Of a stretch of DNA of 64,000 nt, positions 40,059 to 50,888 are shown one piece after another; positions within the stretch are counted from its first letter, which is position 1; the number at the start of each line of letters is the position of its first letter. The stretch comes from Geodermatophilus siccatus (lineage in GTDB: Bacteria > Actinomycetota > Actinomycetes > Mycobacteriales > Geodermatophilaceae): positions 62,001 through 126,000 of the forward strand of contig NZ_FNHE01000012.1 in NCBI RefSeq assembly GCF_900103785.1. Reading direction: 5' to 3'. The notes under the pieces are model-generated. The model ran no database searches. It saw only the letters and a list, made by a program, of their open reading frames with translations, and was not told the origin of the DNA. The translations under genes and the position numbers were made by a program.

Positions 40059-40739
40059 GTGGCGCTCCCGCACGCCGCAGAGGGGCGGCTCGACGCCCGC
40101 CCGGTGCCCGCGCCGGCCGCGGCGCCGTACCCACCGGGCACCCGCACCCTGGAGCTGGGACCGCACGCGCAGGCGCAGCTCGTCGTCCCGGAGGGGCGGC
40201 CCCGGCCGCGGCCGCTGCTGGTGTTCTTCCACGGCGCGGGCGGGACGGCGGCGCAGTCGGTGGGTCTGGTCGGGGAGCCGGCCACCGCCCGCGACGCGCT
40301 GGTGCTCGCCCCGTCGTCGGTCGCCGCCACCTGGGACCTCGTCGCCGGCGGTCTCGGCCGGGACGTCGCGGTGCTGGACGCCGCCCTCGAGCAGGTCTTC
40401 GCCCGCCAGGCGGTCACCGGGGTGGCGTTCGGCGGCTTCTCCGACGGCGCCTCGTACGCGCTCAGCCTCGGGCTGGCCAACGGCGACCTCGCCGAGGCGG
40501 TGCTCGCCTTCTCGCCGGGGTTTGCCGTCCCGCCGCGGCGGGTCGGCCGGCCGCGGATCTGGATCTCGCACGGCACCGACGACCGCGTGCTGCCCGTCGC
40601 GCGGTGCGGACGACGGCTGGCCCACGAGCTCGACACCGGCGGGTACGACGTCACCTACGAGGAGTTCGACGGCGGCCACGTCGTCCGGCCCGGGGACGTG
40701 GCCGCCGCCCTCACCCTCTGGCTGGGCGCGTACGGCTGA
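40059..40739 (+). CDS. Phospholipase/carboxylesterase-type alpha/beta hydrolase
   Basis: GTG 40059 follows the previous stop by two bases. The 226-aa product has LLVFFHGAGGTAAQSVGLV (oxyanion hole, about 48-66), nucleophile Ser in VAFGGFSDGASYALSLG, Asp in SHGTDDRVLPVARC and His in FDGGHVVRPGDV. This is the small serine carboxylesterase (LypLA-like/YpfH) fold; no signal peptide. Ends the rightward gene run; a strong hairpin follows. Confidence 0.8.
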   Translation: MALPHAAEGRLDARPVPAPAAAPYPPGTRTLELGPHAQAQLVVPEGRPRPRPLLVFFHGAGGTAAQSVGLVGEPATARDALVLAPSSVAATWDLVAGGLGRDVAVLDAALEQVFARQAVTGVAFGGFSDGASYALSLGLANGDLAEAVLAFSPGFAVPPRRVGRPRIWISHGTDDRVLPVARCGRRLAHELDTGGYDVTYEEFDGGHVVRPGDVAAALTLWLGAYG

Positions 40740-40776
40740 GCCGCGGTGCTGATGCTCAGGTGAGCTGATCCCGCCA

Positions 40777-40810
40777 GGTCCTGGCTCACCACCCGGGGTG
40801 AGCCAGGACC
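40777..40810. terminator. 14-bp bidirectional hairpin
   Basis: GGTCCTGGCTCACC at 40777-40790 and GGTGAGCCAGGACC at 40797-40810 form a perfect stem with loop ACCCGG. It lies between the convergent esterase and NDH-2 genes. GGTGAGCTGA also recurs on both sides (about 40759 and 40817), so local duplications surround it. Confidence 0.75.
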
Positions 40811-40843
40811 CGGGTCGGTGAGCTGAGCTGATCGTCCGGGCCG

Positions 40844-42271
40844 CTACGCGGAGCGGCGTTCGGTCAGGTCCGTCGCCGGGGCCATGGCGTCCTTCGGCCC
40901 GCCGGTCTTGGACACCGCGAACTCCGACCCGAGCGCCTCCAGCGCCAGCCGCCCGTACACCTGCTGCTGGGTGGCCACCCGCTCGGCGCGGCCGCGGCCG
41001 AGGAAGCTGACCATCCAGTGCAGCACCGCGGTCACCCGGCTCTTGAAGCCCACGATGTACATCAGGTGCACGACCAGCCACAGCACCCAGGCGAAGAAGC
41101 CCTCGAACTTGAGGTTCTTGATGTCGGCGACGGCGGAGAAGCGGGAGATCGTCGCCATGTTGCCCTTGTCCTGGTAGTGGAACGGCTTCTGCGGCTCCCG
41201 GCCGGCGATCCGCCGGGTGATCGCCTCGGCGGCGTACCGGCCGCCCTGGATGGCCACCTGCGCGACGCCGGGCAGCCGGTCCGGGTGGTTGGCCATGTCG
41301 CCGATGACGTGCACCTCGGGGTGCCCGGGGAGGGTGAGGTCGGGCTGAACGGCGATGCGTCCGGCGCGGTCGACCTCGGCGCCGGACTGCTCGCCGAGCA
41401 GCCGGCCCAGCGGGCTGGCCTGGACACCGGCCGCCCAGACCTTGGTGGCTGCCTGGATGCGGCGGACCTGCCCGTCGCGGTCCTTGACCTCCAGGCCGTT
41501 GGCGTCCAGGTCGGTGACCATCGCGCCGAGCTGGACCTCGACGCCGATCTGGTTGAGGTGCCGGCGGGCGCGGTCGCCGAGCTTCTCGCCGAACGGCGGC
41601 AGCACCTGCGGAGCGGCGTCCAGCAGGATCACCCGGGCCTGCGTCGGGTCGATGGTGCGGAAGTCGCGGCGCAGGGTGCGGTGCGCCAGCTCGGCGATCT
41701 GACCGGCCATCTCCACGCCCGTCGGGCCGGCGCCCACCACGACGAAGGTGAGCAGCCGGTCGCGCTCGGCCGGGTCCGTGGCGAGCTCGGCGAGCTCGAA
41801 GGCGCCGAAGATGCGGCCGCGCAGCTCCAGGGCGTCGTCGATGCTCTTCATGCCGGGCGCGAACTCGGCGAAGCGGTCGTTGCCGAAGTAGGACTGCCCG
41901 GCGCCGGCGGCGACGATCAGCTCGTCGTAGGGGTGCACCGTGGTGCGGCCCAGGATGGTCGAGGTGACCGTGCGGGCGGCCAGGTCGATGTCGGTGACCT
42001 CGCCGAGGACGACGCGGGCGTTCTCCTGGTGCCGCAGGATCTCGCGGGTGGCCGGCGCGATCTCGCCCTCGGAGAGGATGCCGGTGGCCACCTGGTACAG
42101 CAGCGGCTGGAAGAGGTGGTGGCTCGTCTTGCCGATGACGGTGACGTCGACGGGGGCCCGCTTGAGCGCCTTGGCGGCGAACAGCCCACCGAAGCCGGAG
42201 CCGACGATGACGACCCTGGGCCGACCGGACGAGGAGGCGCCGACGGGGTCGGTCACAGGTGATGTCGTCAT
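40844..42271 (-). CDS. ndh: Type II NADH:quinone dehydrogenase
   Basis: ATG 42271 encodes 475 residues. FAD motif VVIVGSGFGGLFAAKALKR (about 20-38), HHLFQPLLYQVATGILSEGEIAPATR, the NADH-binding VVVGAGPTGVEMAGQIAEL and HVIGDMAN. The C-terminal FEGFFAWVLWLVVHLMYIVGFKSR is the amphipathic membrane-binding part seen in actinobacterial NDH-2. It passes electrons from NADH to menaquinone without proton pumping. Divergent from a hydrolase; terminator shared with the esterase at its 3' side. Confidence 0.92.
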   Translation of the reverse strand: MTTSPVTDPVGASSSGRPRVVIVGSGFGGLFAAKALKRAPVDVTVIGKTSHHLFQPLLYQVATGILSEGEIAPATREILRHQENARVVLGEVTDIDLAARTVTSTILGRTTVHPYDELIVAAGAGQSYFGNDRFAEFAPGMKSIDDALELRGRIFGAFELAELATDPAERDRLLTFVVVGAGPTGVEMAGQIAELAHRTLRRDFRTIDPTQARVILLDAAPQVLPPFGEKLGDRARRHLNQIGVEVQLGAMVTDLDANGLEVKDRDGQVRRIQAATKVWAAGVQASPLGRLLGEQSGAEVDRAGRIAVQPDLTLPGHPEVHVIGDMANHPDRLPGVAQVAIQGGRYAAEAITRRIAGREPQKPFHYQDKGNMATISRFSAVADIKNLKFEGFFAWVLWLVVHLMYIVGFKSRVTAVLHWMVSFLGRGRAERVATQQQVYGRLALEALGSEFAVSKTGGPKDAMAPATDLTERRSA

Positions 42272-42391
42272 GATGAATCAGTCTCCCACCTCGGTGTCCC
42301 CGAGCGCGGACGCCTCGGAGCGATCCAGATCACAGAGCGCCGTCCTACCCGCTGGTGAGCGCCTCACGCAGCCGCGCGGTAGACCGGTTGG

Positions 42392-43066
42392 GTGCCGAAA
42401 CCCGGAACCCGGCCGGTCCTCGTCCCCGGACTCGGGCTCGACGAGCGCTCCTCGGCCCGGCTGCGGGACCTGGTGCCCGCCGACGTCGTCCTGCTGCCGG
42501 GGGTGGGGCTGCCGGGGCCGGTGCCGCCGCTCGAGGAGCTCGCGGCCAGGCTGCGTGCCCGGCTCGGCGAGGGGCCGGTGCTGCTGGTCGGCCACTCGCA
42601 GAGCTGCCAGGTGGCCGCCGCCGCGGCCGACGACCCCCGGGTCGCCGGACTCGTGCTGCTCGGGCCCACCACCGACCCGCGGCTGCGGTCGGCCGCGGGG
42701 CTGGTCCGGCGGTGGATGGCGACGGCGGTCGAGGAACGGTGGCCGCAGGCGCTGCTGGCGCTGCCGCAGTGGCTGCGCACCGGGCCGCGGGCGATGCGGC
42801 AGCTGTGGGCCGTGGCCTCACCCGACCGGATCGACGCCCGGCTGAGGACGGTCGGGGTGCCGGTGACCGTCGTCCGCGGCGTGCGCGACCGGCTCTGCCC
42901 GCACGACTGGGCCGCGGCCGTGGCGACCGCCGCCCCGGACGGCCGGCTCGCCGAGATCGCCGGGGCGGCCCACCTGACCCCCATGAGCCACCCCGAGCAG
43001 GTCGCGGCGCTGCTGCGCGAGGCAGCCGGCCGGACGGGCGCAGGGGAGCTCCGGCCCGGCGCCTGA
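42392..43066 (+). CDS. Alpha/beta hydrolase
   Basis: GTG 42392 yields 224 residues: VLVPGLGLDERSSARLRDLVP (about 9-29), nucleophile Ser in LLVGHSQSCQVAAAAAD, Asp in VRGVRDRLCPHD and His in GAAHLTPMSHPEQVA. Compact cap (RSAAGLVRRWMATAVEERWPQALL). Cytosolic, substrate unknown. It is 42 bp ahead of the ROK gene but is probably not part of that operon. Confidence 0.75.
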   Translation: MPKPGTRPVLVPGLGLDERSSARLRDLVPADVVLLPGVGLPGPVPPLEELAARLRARLGEGPVLLVGHSQSCQVAAAAADDPRVAGLVLLGPTTDPRLRSAAGLVRRWMATAVEERWPQALLALPQWLRTGPRAMRQLWAVASPDRIDARLRTVGVPVTVVRGVRDRLCPHDWAAAVATAAPDGRLAEIAGAAHLTPMSHPEQVAALLREAAGRTGAGELRPGA

Positions 43067-43108
43067 TCGGCTCGGGCACCCGGGCCGGTGGCCGCTGCGT
43101 GACACGAT

Positions 43109-44281
43109 GTGCACGTGGCCCACTCCTCCGCCTCGGCCGGCGCGCTGCTGCGGCACGTCCGCACCGGTCGCGCGCGCAGCCGGGCCGAGCTGGTCGCGCT
43201 GACCGGCGCCTCGCGGAACACCGTCAGCGCCCGCGTCGACCAGCTGATCGCGGCCAACCTGCTCGCCGAGGGCGGACGCGGCTGGAGCACCGGCGGCCGG
43301 CCGCCGACCCTGCTGCGGTTCAACAGCCGCGCCGGGTGCGTGCTCGCGGTGGACCTGGGCGTGACCAGCGTCGACGTCGCCGTCACCGACCTCTCGGCGG
43401 AGATCCTGGCCACCATCGGCCACCCGATCGACATCGCCGAGGGACCCGGCCCGGTGCTGGCCGAGGTCGACCGGCTGGCCCAGCTGGTCCTCGCCGAGGC
43501 CGATCTGGAGCCGGCCGACGTCTGCGCCGTGGGCGTCGGCGTCCCCGGGCCGGTGGAGCACTCCAGCGGGCGCCCCTCCCACCCGCCGATCATGCCGGGC
43601 TGGCACGACTTCCCGATCCCGAGCGCGTTCGGCCGCTACGAGTGCCCGGTCTACGTCGACAACGACGTCAACGTCATGGCGCTGGGGGAGATGGGCGCCG
43701 CCGGGTCGGCGCAGGACGTGCTCGTGGTCAAGGTCGGCACGGGCATCGGCTGCGGCGTGATCGTCGACGGCCGGGTCTACCGCGGCGCGCAGGGCAGCGC
43801 CGGGGACATCGGGCACATCCACGTGAGCACGCCCGACGGGCGGGTGGTGACCTGCCGCTGCGGGCAGGAGAACTGCCTCGAGGCGCTCGCCGGCGGTGGC
43901 GCGCTGCTGCGCGACGCCGTGGCGGCGGGGCTGCCGGTCGGCACCACCCGCGAGGTCGTGGAGCGCGCGGCGCAGGGTGACGGCGCGGCGATCGAACTGG
44001 TCCGCGAGGCGGGTCGCACGCTCGGCACGGTGCTCGCGGCCCTGGTCAACTTCTTCAACCCCCACCGCATCGTCATCACCGGCGGTGTGGCGCAGGCCGG
44101 CGTCCCGCTGCTGGCCGGGATCCGCGAGTCGGTCTACCGGCGTTCGATGCCGCTGGCCGCCCGCGCGCTGGAGATCACCGTCAGCGCGGCTCCGGAGCTC
44201 TCCGGCCGGGTCGGCGCCGCCCTCATGGCCATCGAGGGCTTCCTCGACGAGGAGTCGGTCGAGCAGACCCTCGCGCGGTGA
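43109..44281 (+). CDS. ROK family transcriptional regulator
   Basis: GTG 43109 (or GTG 43115) starts a 390-aa protein: winged helix GALLRHVRTGRARSRAELVALTGASRNTVSARVDQLIAANLLAEGG, then the ROK kinase-like domain with VLAVDLGVTSVDVAVTDL (ATP-site-like), VKVGTGIGCGVIVDGRVYRGAQGSAGDIGHIHV and the zinc motif CRCGQENCLEALAG. NFFNPHRIVITGGV ends the domain. ROK repressors sense sugars or sugar phosphates; the adjacent ABC operon is the obvious target. Its stop codon lies inside the first of three tandem repeats that may be operators. Confidence 0.9.
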   Translation: MHVAHSSASAGALLRHVRTGRARSRAELVALTGASRNTVSARVDQLIAANLLAEGGRGWSTGGRPPTLLRFNSRAGCVLAVDLGVTSVDVAVTDLSAEILATIGHPIDIAEGPGPVLAEVDRLAQLVLAEADLEPADVCAVGVGVPGPVEHSSGRPSHPPIMPGWHDFPIPSAFGRYECPVYVDNDVNVMALGEMGAAGSAQDVLVVKVGTGIGCGVIVDGRVYRGAQGSAGDIGHIHVSTPDGRVVTCRCGQENCLEALAGGGALLRDAVAAGLPVGTTREVVERAAQGDGAAIELVREAGRTLGTVLAALVNFFNPHRIVITGGVAQAGVPLLAGIRESVYRRSMPLAARALEITVSAAPELSGRVGAALMAIEGFLDEESVEQTLAR

Positions 44282-44370
44282 CACTGCGGTCCGGCCGGAC
44301 CGCACCGCGGTGACACTGCGGTCCGGCCGGACCGCACCGCGGTGACACTGCGGTCCGGCCGGACCGCACC
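44275..44370. repeat. Three perfect tandem 32-bp repeats each with a 20-bp palindrome
   Basis: Units 44275-44306, 44307-44338 and 44339-44370 are identical. Each contains TGCGGTCCGGCCGGACCGCA, a perfect 20-bp palindrome, separated by 12 bp (CCGCGGTGACAC). The first unit includes the ROK stop codon (44279-44281). A fourth, related palindrome GCGGTCCGgCGGACCGC is at 44544-44560. They may be an operator array for the ROK protein, a triple terminator, or a recent slippage duplication. Confidence 0.85.
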
Positions 44371-44682
44371 GCGGCCAGGAGCCGTCCCCGGCTGCCGCTG
44401 AGCCCTCCCCGGCACTCGATCGCGGGAGCCTCCGGCCCCCACTCCTCGCGCCGCCCCGCAGGGCGGCCCACCTGATGCCGCGGCCAGGTTCCGTCCCCCT
44501 GGCGCGTCGAGCCGCTGCGTCGCGCCTGCCCGGGTCCCTCGGTGCGGTCCGGCGGACCGCCAGGCCATCGGTCTCGTTTCGGCAACCCCGGGTGCGTGGC
44601 CTTGACCACATGCAGCACCGCCCTTATGTTTCCGCCTCAGCCGACTAATGGTCAGCGTTGAGCAGAAGTCTGGGTGGTGCCG
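44371..44682 (+). other. Intergenic region upstream of the sugar ABC operon
   Basis: Between the repeat array and the ABC ATPase there is no gene. It holds the single variant palindrome at 44544-44560, about 40 bp ahead of the promoter's -35, and the promoter itself at 44602-44630. The rest is GC-rich sequence without further recognisable structure. Confidence 0.6.
44602..44630 (+). promoter_or_regulatory. Sigma-70-like promoter of the sugar ABC operon
   Basis: TTGACC at 44602-44607, 17-bp spacer, TATGTT at 44625-44630. Transcription should begin near 44637, giving a leader of about 45 bases. This is one of the better sigma-70-like promoters in the window. The palindrome at 44544-44560 lies just upstream, where an activator or looping repressor could bind. 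Confidence 0.65.
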
Positions 44683-46250
<1,568 letters not shown>

Positions 46251-46254
<4 letters not shown>

Positions 46255-47417
46255 GCAGCACGACCGTGGCGACGGGGACGGACGCCCCCCGGCAGCCCTC
46301 CGGCACGGCGGGGCGCCGCAGCGGGGCGGGGTTCCTCGCCGGCCCCGTGGGCCGCAACCTCGGCCTCGTCGTCGCCCTGGCGGTGCTCTGCATCGTCGGC
46401 ACCGCCACCGCCCCCGACCGCTTCCTCGCCGTCGACAACGTGCTGACGATCCTGCGACTGGCCGCGGTGATCGGCGTGGTCAGCGTCGGCATGACGTTCG
46501 TGATCATCGGCGGCGGCATCGACCTCTCGGTCGGCGCGATCGTGGCGCTGTCCTCGGTGTGGGCCACGACGCTGGCCACCCAGGCGATGGCGGCGGACTT
46601 CCACTGGATCGTCATGGTGGTCACCGCGCTCCTGGTGGGCGCCGGGTGCGGGCTGGTCAACGGGGTCGTCATCGCCTACGGCAAGCTCGTGGCCTTCATC
46701 GCGACGCTCGCCATGCTGGCGGCCGCCCGCGGCCTGGCCGAGATCATCGCCAACCGGCGCACCCAGATCGTGCAGGACCGGGACTTCCTCGCCTTCTTCT
46801 CCGGCGACGTCCTCGGCGTCCCGACGCTCGTGGTCATCTTCGCGCTGGTCGCCGTCGCCGGGTGGGTGCTGCTCAACCGGACGACGTTCGGCCGGCGCAC
46901 CTTCGCCGTCGGCGGCAACGCCGAGGCCGCGCGGCTGGCCGGCATCCGGGTGCAGCGGCACACCATGTGGCTCTACGTGCTCTCCGGCGTCACCTGCGGC
47001 ATCGCCGCGGTCATGCTCATGGCCCGGACGACCACCGGCAGCTCCACCCACGGCACGCTCTACGAGCTCGACGCGATCGCCGCGGTGGTCATCGGCGGCA
47101 CCCTGCTCATCGGCGGCCGCGGCACCATCGTCGGCACCGTCCTCGGCGTGCTGATCTTCACCACGCTCGGCAACGTCTTCACGCTGAACAACCTGTCCAG
47201 CTCCGCCCAGGCGGTCGCGCGCGGCGTGATCATCGTGGTCGCCGTCCTGCTGCAGATGCGGCTGGCGACCGGCTCGTTCAGCCTCGGCCGGCTCGGCCGG
47301 GGGGCGGGCGCCGGCAGCCCGCCCGCGCCGGCCGGTGCGGCCGGCACGGTCTCCGGCGGCGCGACGCCCGGCGGTCCCGGCGGCCCCGCACCCGGCGCGA
47401 CGACCGACCGCCCCTGA
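46251..47417 (+). CDS. Sugar ABC transporter permease (CUT2/RbsC type)
   Basis: ATG 46251 overlaps the ATPase stop. The 388-aa protein has about ten helices and the RbsC/XylH hallmarks VVSVGMTFVIIGGGIDLSVGAIVALSSV, VAFIATLAMLAAARGLAEII, FAVGGNAEAARLAGI and IAAVVIGGTLLIGGRGTIVGTVLGVL. Its C-terminus is a flexible Gly/Ala/Pro tail of about 40 residues. Forms a homodimer in the membrane with the fused ATPase. A strong hairpin follows, separating it from the binding-protein gene. Confidence 0.92.
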
Positions 47418-47420
47418 CGC

Positions 47421-47447
47421 GGTCCGGGACGGCACCCGTCCCGGACC
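47421..47447 (+). terminator. Intra-operon hairpin between permease and binding protein
   Basis: GGTCCGGGACGG (47421-47432) and CCGTCCCGGACC (47436-47447) make a perfect 12-bp stem with a CAC triloop, four bases past the permease stop. No U-tract. It probably acts as a partial terminator or a barrier to mRNA decay rather than as the end of the operon. Confidence 0.6.
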
Positions 47448-47513
47448 GGCACCACCCGCACGACCCACCACCTGGCCGACGACTGCCAGGGAGGCGATCA
47501 ACGAGGAGAGAAC

Positions 47514-48572
47514 ATGTCTGCAGCGAGGCAGCGCCCGTTCCGTCGTGTCACGTCGACCGCGCTCGCCGTTCTCGGCGCCGGCGTCCTGGTCGCCGGCTGC
47601 ACGAGCAACACCCCCGAGGCATCCGGCGGCGGAGGCGGCGGTGGCGGCGAGGCCGCCAGCCCCAACGACGAGGCCGGCGAGACGGTGCGCATCGGCTTCT
47701 CCGCGCCGGCCGCCGACCACGGCTGGATGGCCGGCATCAGCCAGGCCGCGCAGGCCGAGGCCGACCGCTACGAGGACGTCGAGCTCTCCGTCGCCGAGGG
47801 CACCAACGACGTCAGCACCCAGATCAGCCAGGTCGAGACCTTCATCAACGAGGGCGTCGACGCCATCGTGCTGCTGCCCTTCGACGGCGCCGCACTGACC
47901 CCCGTCGCCCTGCGGGCCATGGAGGCCGGCATCCCGGTCATCAACGTCGACCGCGAGTTCAACAGCCCGTTCGCCGCCCAGGCCACCGTCCTCGGCGACA
48001 ACTACGGCATGGGCGTCTCGGCCGGCCAGTACATCTGCACGAAGCTGGGCGACCAGCCCGACGCGGTCGTCGCGGAGATCGCCGGCATCGACTCGCTGCC
48101 GCTGACGCAGGACCGCAGCCAGGGCTTCGCCGACGCGCTGGCCGAGTGCGGCCTCAACGTGGACAACCGCGTGGCGGCGGACTTCACCGTCGAGGGCGGG
48201 GAGCGGACCGCGGCCAACCTGCTGCAGGCCGCGCCGCAGATCGACGCCATCTGGAACCACGACGACGACCAGGGCGTCGGCGTCCTGGCCGCCATCACCA
48301 ACGCCGGCCGCGACGAGTTCTTCATGGTCGGCGGTGCCGGCTCGGCGAACGCCATGCGCGAGATCCAGGGCGGCCAGTCGGTGCTCGAGGCGACCGTCAT
48401 CTACCCGCACACCCAGGCCGCGGACGGGATCGCGCTCGCCCGGCTGCTCGTGCAGGGCAAGAGCCTGTCCGACCTCGCCTCGCAGGGCGTGCCCCAGCGG
48501 ATCGTGCTCGACGCCCCGGTCGTGACCGCCGACAACGTCGACCAGTACATCGACGCCGCGTTCGAGTCCTGA
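47514..48572 (+). CDS. Sugar ABC transporter substrate-binding lipoprotein
   Basis: ATG 47514 follows GAGGAGAG. The 352-aa protein has a lipoprotein signal (lipobox LVAGC, Cys29), a Gly-rich linker, then a Peripla_BP_4 domain: [85 protein letters not shown] and [12 protein letters not shown]. The HGW and DREF/NHDDDQG residues are placed where CUT2 proteins contact the sugar. Anchored on the outer face of the membrane. Ligand unknown. Hairpins on both sides of the gene suggest it accumulates more transcript than its neighbours. Confidence 0.92.
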   Translation: MSAARQRPFRRVTSTALAVLGAGVLVAGCTSNTPEASGGGGGGGGEAASPNDEAGETVRIGFSAPAADHGWMAGISQAAQAEADRYEDVELSVAEGTNDVSTQISQVETFINEGVDAIVLLPFDGAALTPVALRAMEAGIPVINVDREFNSPFAAQATVLGDNYGMGVSAGQYICTKLGDQPDAVVAEIAGIDSLPLTQDRSQGFADALAECGLNVDNRVAADFTVEGGERTAANLLQAAPQIDAIWNHDDDQGVGVLAAITNAGRDEFFMVGGAGSANAMREIQGGQSVLEATVIYPHTQAADGIALARLLVQGKSLSDLASQGVPQRIVLDAPVVTADNVDQYIDAAFES

Positions 48573-48587
48573 CCCGCTGACACGGGA

Positions 48588-48619
48588 CCGCCGGGGGACG
48601 GCGCGCCGTCCCCCGGCGG
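48588..48619 (+). terminator. Second intra-operon hairpin
   Basis: CCGCCGGGGGACGGCG (48588-48603) and CGCCGTCCCCCGGCGG (48604-48619) form a perfect 32-bp palindrome, giving a 14-bp stem with a GCGC loop 15 bases after the binding-protein stop. The next gene starts 18 bases later, so it could also modulate its translation. Confidence 0.65.
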
Positions 48620-48637
48620 CTCCGGTGAGGAGACCGC

Positions 48638-49801
48638 ATGCCCCCGACCCTCGGCGTCGGCCTGATCGGCTACGCCTTCATGGGCGCCGCGCACTCGCAG
48701 GCCTGGCGCACCGCCCCCCACTTCTTCGACCTGCCGATGCGTCCCCGGCTCACCGTGCTGGCCGGCCGGGACGCCGTCCGCGTCGCCGATGCCGCGGAGC
48801 GGCTGGGCTGGTCCTCGGTCGAGACCGACTGGCGCCGCGTGCTGGAGCGCGACGACGTCGACCTCGTCGACGTCTGCACGCCGGGCGACACCCACGCCGA
48901 GATCGCGATCGCCGCGCTCGAGGCCGGCAAGCACGTGCTCTGCGAGAAGCCGCTGGCCAACACCGTGGCGCAAGCCGAGGCGATGGCCGAGGCCGCCGCC
49001 CGCGCCGCGGCCCGCGGCGTGCGCTCGATGGTCGGCTTCACCTACCGCCGGGTGCCGGCGATCGGCCTGGCGCGCGAGCTGGTCGCGCAGGGCCGGCTCG
49101 GCGAGATCCGGCACGTGCGCGCCCAGTACCTGCAGGACTGGATCGCCGACCCGGCCGCGCCGATGTCGTGGCGGCTGCAGAAGGAACGGGCCGGCTCGGG
49201 CGCGCTCGGCGACATCGGCGCGCACATCGTCGACCTCACCCAGCACATCACCGGGCAGCGGCTCACCGGCGTCAGCGCGCTGCTGGAGACCTTCGTCAAG
49301 GAGCGGCCGCTGCCGGCGTCGGCCGGGTCGCTGTCCGGCGTCGCCGGCGAGGGGATGGGCACGGTCACGGTGGACGACGCCGCGGTGTTCCTCGGCCGGT
49401 TCGACGGCGGGGCGCTGGCCAGCTTCGAGGCGACCCGGTTCGCCCTCGGCCGCAAGAACGCCATCCGGATCGAGGTCAACGGCTCGCGCGGCAGCCTGGC
49501 CTTCGACTTCGAGGACATGAACGTCCTGCACTTCTACGACGGCGACGAGCCGGCCGCGACCGCGGGCTTCCGCCGCATCGTCGTCACCGAGCCCGACCAC
49601 CCCTACGTCGGCGCCTGGTGGCCGGCCGGGCACGGTCTGGGCTACGAGCACGGCTTCACCCACCAGGTCGTCGACCTGGTCACCGCCATCGCCAAGGGCG
49701 AGGACCCGACGCCGTCCTTCGCCGACGGGCTGCAGGTGCAGCGGGTGCTCGACGCCGTCGAGCGCAGCGCCGCCGCCCGCTCCGTGTGGACCGAGATCTG
49801 A
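48638..49801 (+). CDS. Gfo/Idh/MocA family oxidoreductase
   Basis: ATG 48638 follows GGTGAGGAG. The 387-aa product has the NAD(P)-binding [18 protein letters not shown] (about 6-23), [37 protein letters not shown] with the EKP active-site Lys, and [20 protein letters not shown] (His/Asp proton relay). Large family of sugar/polyol dehydrogenases including inositol 2-dehydrogenase and 1,5-anhydrofructose reductase. Clustered with the TIM-barrel enzyme downstream (17-bp gap) as oxidation then isomerisation steps of the imported compound. Confidence 0.9.
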   Translation: MPPTLGVGLIGYAFMGAAHSQAWRTAPHFFDLPMRPRLTVLAGRDAVRVADAAERLGWSSVETDWRRVLERDDVDLVDVCTPGDTHAEIAIAALEAGKHVLCEKPLANTVAQAEAMAEAAARAAARGVRSMVGFTYRRVPAIGLARELVAQGRLGEIRHVRAQYLQDWIADPAAPMSWRLQKERAGSGALGDIGAHIVDLTQHITGQRLTGVSALLETFVKERPLPASAGSLSGVAGEGMGTVTVDDAAVFLGRFDGGALASFEATRFALGRKNAIRIEVNGSRGSLAFDFEDMNVLHFYDGDEPAATAGFRRIVVTEPDHPYVGAWWPAGHGLGYEHGFTHQVVDLVTAIAKGEDPTPSFADGLQVQRVLDAVERSAAARSVWTEI

Positions 49802-49818
49802 CCCAGGAGGACCCCGAC

Positions 49819-50826
49819 ATGCCCCGTCCCGTCACCCTGTTCACCGGCCAGTGGGCCGACCTGCCCTTCGAGGAGGTGGCCCGGCTCGCCTCCGAGTGGG
49901 GCTACGACGGCCTGGAGATCGCCTGCTGGGGTGACCACCTCGACGTCGAGCGTGCCGCCACCGACGACTCCTACGTCCAGGAGCGCCTCGCCCTGCTGGA
50001 CAAGTACGGCCTGAGGGTCTGGGCCATCTCCAACCACCTCAACGGCCAGGCCGTCTGCGACGACCCGATCGACGAGCGGCACCGCGGCATGGTGCACCCG
50101 CGCGTCTGGGGGGACGGCGACCCCGAGGGCGTCCGGCAGCGGGCGGCGGAGGAGATGAAGACGACCGCCCGGGCGGCCGCGAAGCTCGGCGTGGACACCG
50201 TCGTCGGCTTCACCGGGTCCAAGATCTGGAAGACCGTCGCGATGTTCCCGCCGGTGCCCGAGTCGATGGTCGAGGACGGCTACGCCGACTTCGCCGCGCG
50301 CTGGAACCCGATCCTCGACGTCTTCGACGAGGTCGGCGTCCGCTTCGCGCACGAGGTCCACCCGTCGGAGATCGCCTACGACTACTGGACGACGGTCCGC
50401 ACCATGGAGGCCATCGGCCACCGCGAGGCCTTCGGGCTGAACTGGGACCCGAGCCACTTCGTGTGGCAGGACCTCGACCCGGTCTCGTTCATCTGGGACT
50501 TCAAGGACCGGATCTACCACGTCGACTGCAAGGACGCGAAGAAGCAGGTGGGCAACGGCCGCAACGGCCGGATGGGCTCGCACCTGCCCTGGGCCGACCC
50601 GCGGCGCGGCTGGGACTTCGTGTCCACCGGCCACGGCGACGTCCCGTGGGAGGCCTGCTTCCGGATGCTCAACACCATCGGCTACGACGGGCCGATCTCG
50701 GTCGAGTGGGAGGACGCCGGCATGGACCGCCTGGTGGGCGCTCCCGAGGCGCTGGCGTTCGTGCGCCGGCTGGCCTTCGACCCGCCGGCAGCCGCCTTCG
50801 ACGCGGCCTTCGCCAGCGGCAACTGA
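49819..50826 (+). CDS. Xylose isomerase-like TIM barrel enzyme
   Basis: ATG 49819 follows AGGAGG. The 335-aa protein has AP_endonuc_2/TIM-barrel signatures: [25 protein letters not shown] (about 17-41), [29 protein letters not shown] (Glu metal ligand), [15 protein letters not shown] (Asp/His ligands), [12 protein letters not shown] and [13 protein letters not shown] (Glu ligand). Metal-dependent sugar or keto-sugar isomerase/epimerase/lyase. With the Gfo/Idh enzyme it resembles IolE/IolG- or YcjR/YcjS-type pairs, but the exact substrate is not evident. Ends the operon at a large hairpin. Confidence 0.88.
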   Translation: MPRPVTLFTGQWADLPFEEVARLASEWGYDGLEIACWGDHLDVERAATDDSYVQERLALLDKYGLRVWAISNHLNGQAVCDDPIDERHRGMVHPRVWGDGDPEGVRQRAAEEMKTTARAAAKLGVDTVVGFTGSKIWKTVAMFPPVPESMVEDGYADFAARWNPILDVFDEVGVRFAHEVHPSEIAYDYWTTVRTMEAIGHREAFGLNWDPSHFVWQDLDPVSFIWDFKDRIYHVDCKDAKKQVGNGRNGRMGSHLPWADPRRGWDFVSTGHGDVPWEACFRMLNTIGYDGPISVEWEDAGMDRLVGAPEALAFVRRLAFDPPAAAFDAAFASGN

Positions 50827-50888
50827 GAAAGGACCCCTCTGCCCCCCGCCGCTCGTACTCCCGCGGCGGGGGGCAGGGGTCCTTCTTC
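50827..50888. terminator. Long bidirectional hairpin
   Basis: Left arm 50827-50852 (GAAAGGACCCCT..GCCCCCCGCCGC) pairs with 50863-50888 (GCGGCGGGGGGCAGGGGTCC then TTCTTC), one 2-base bulge, about 24 pairs, loop of ten. It has AAAGGACC on the left and TCCTTCTT on the right, so each strand reads into a U/pyrimidine run. It separates the sugar operon from the convergent copper lipoprotein. A degenerate relative of the AGGACC...GGGGGGCAGGAGGGTCCTTT form lies at 30140-30222. Confidence 0.85.

Noticed and set aside
44275..44370. Tandem repeats considered as a CRISPR array
   Set aside because: The 12-bp segments between the palindromes are identical and too short for spacers, the array is contiguous, and no cas genes are present.
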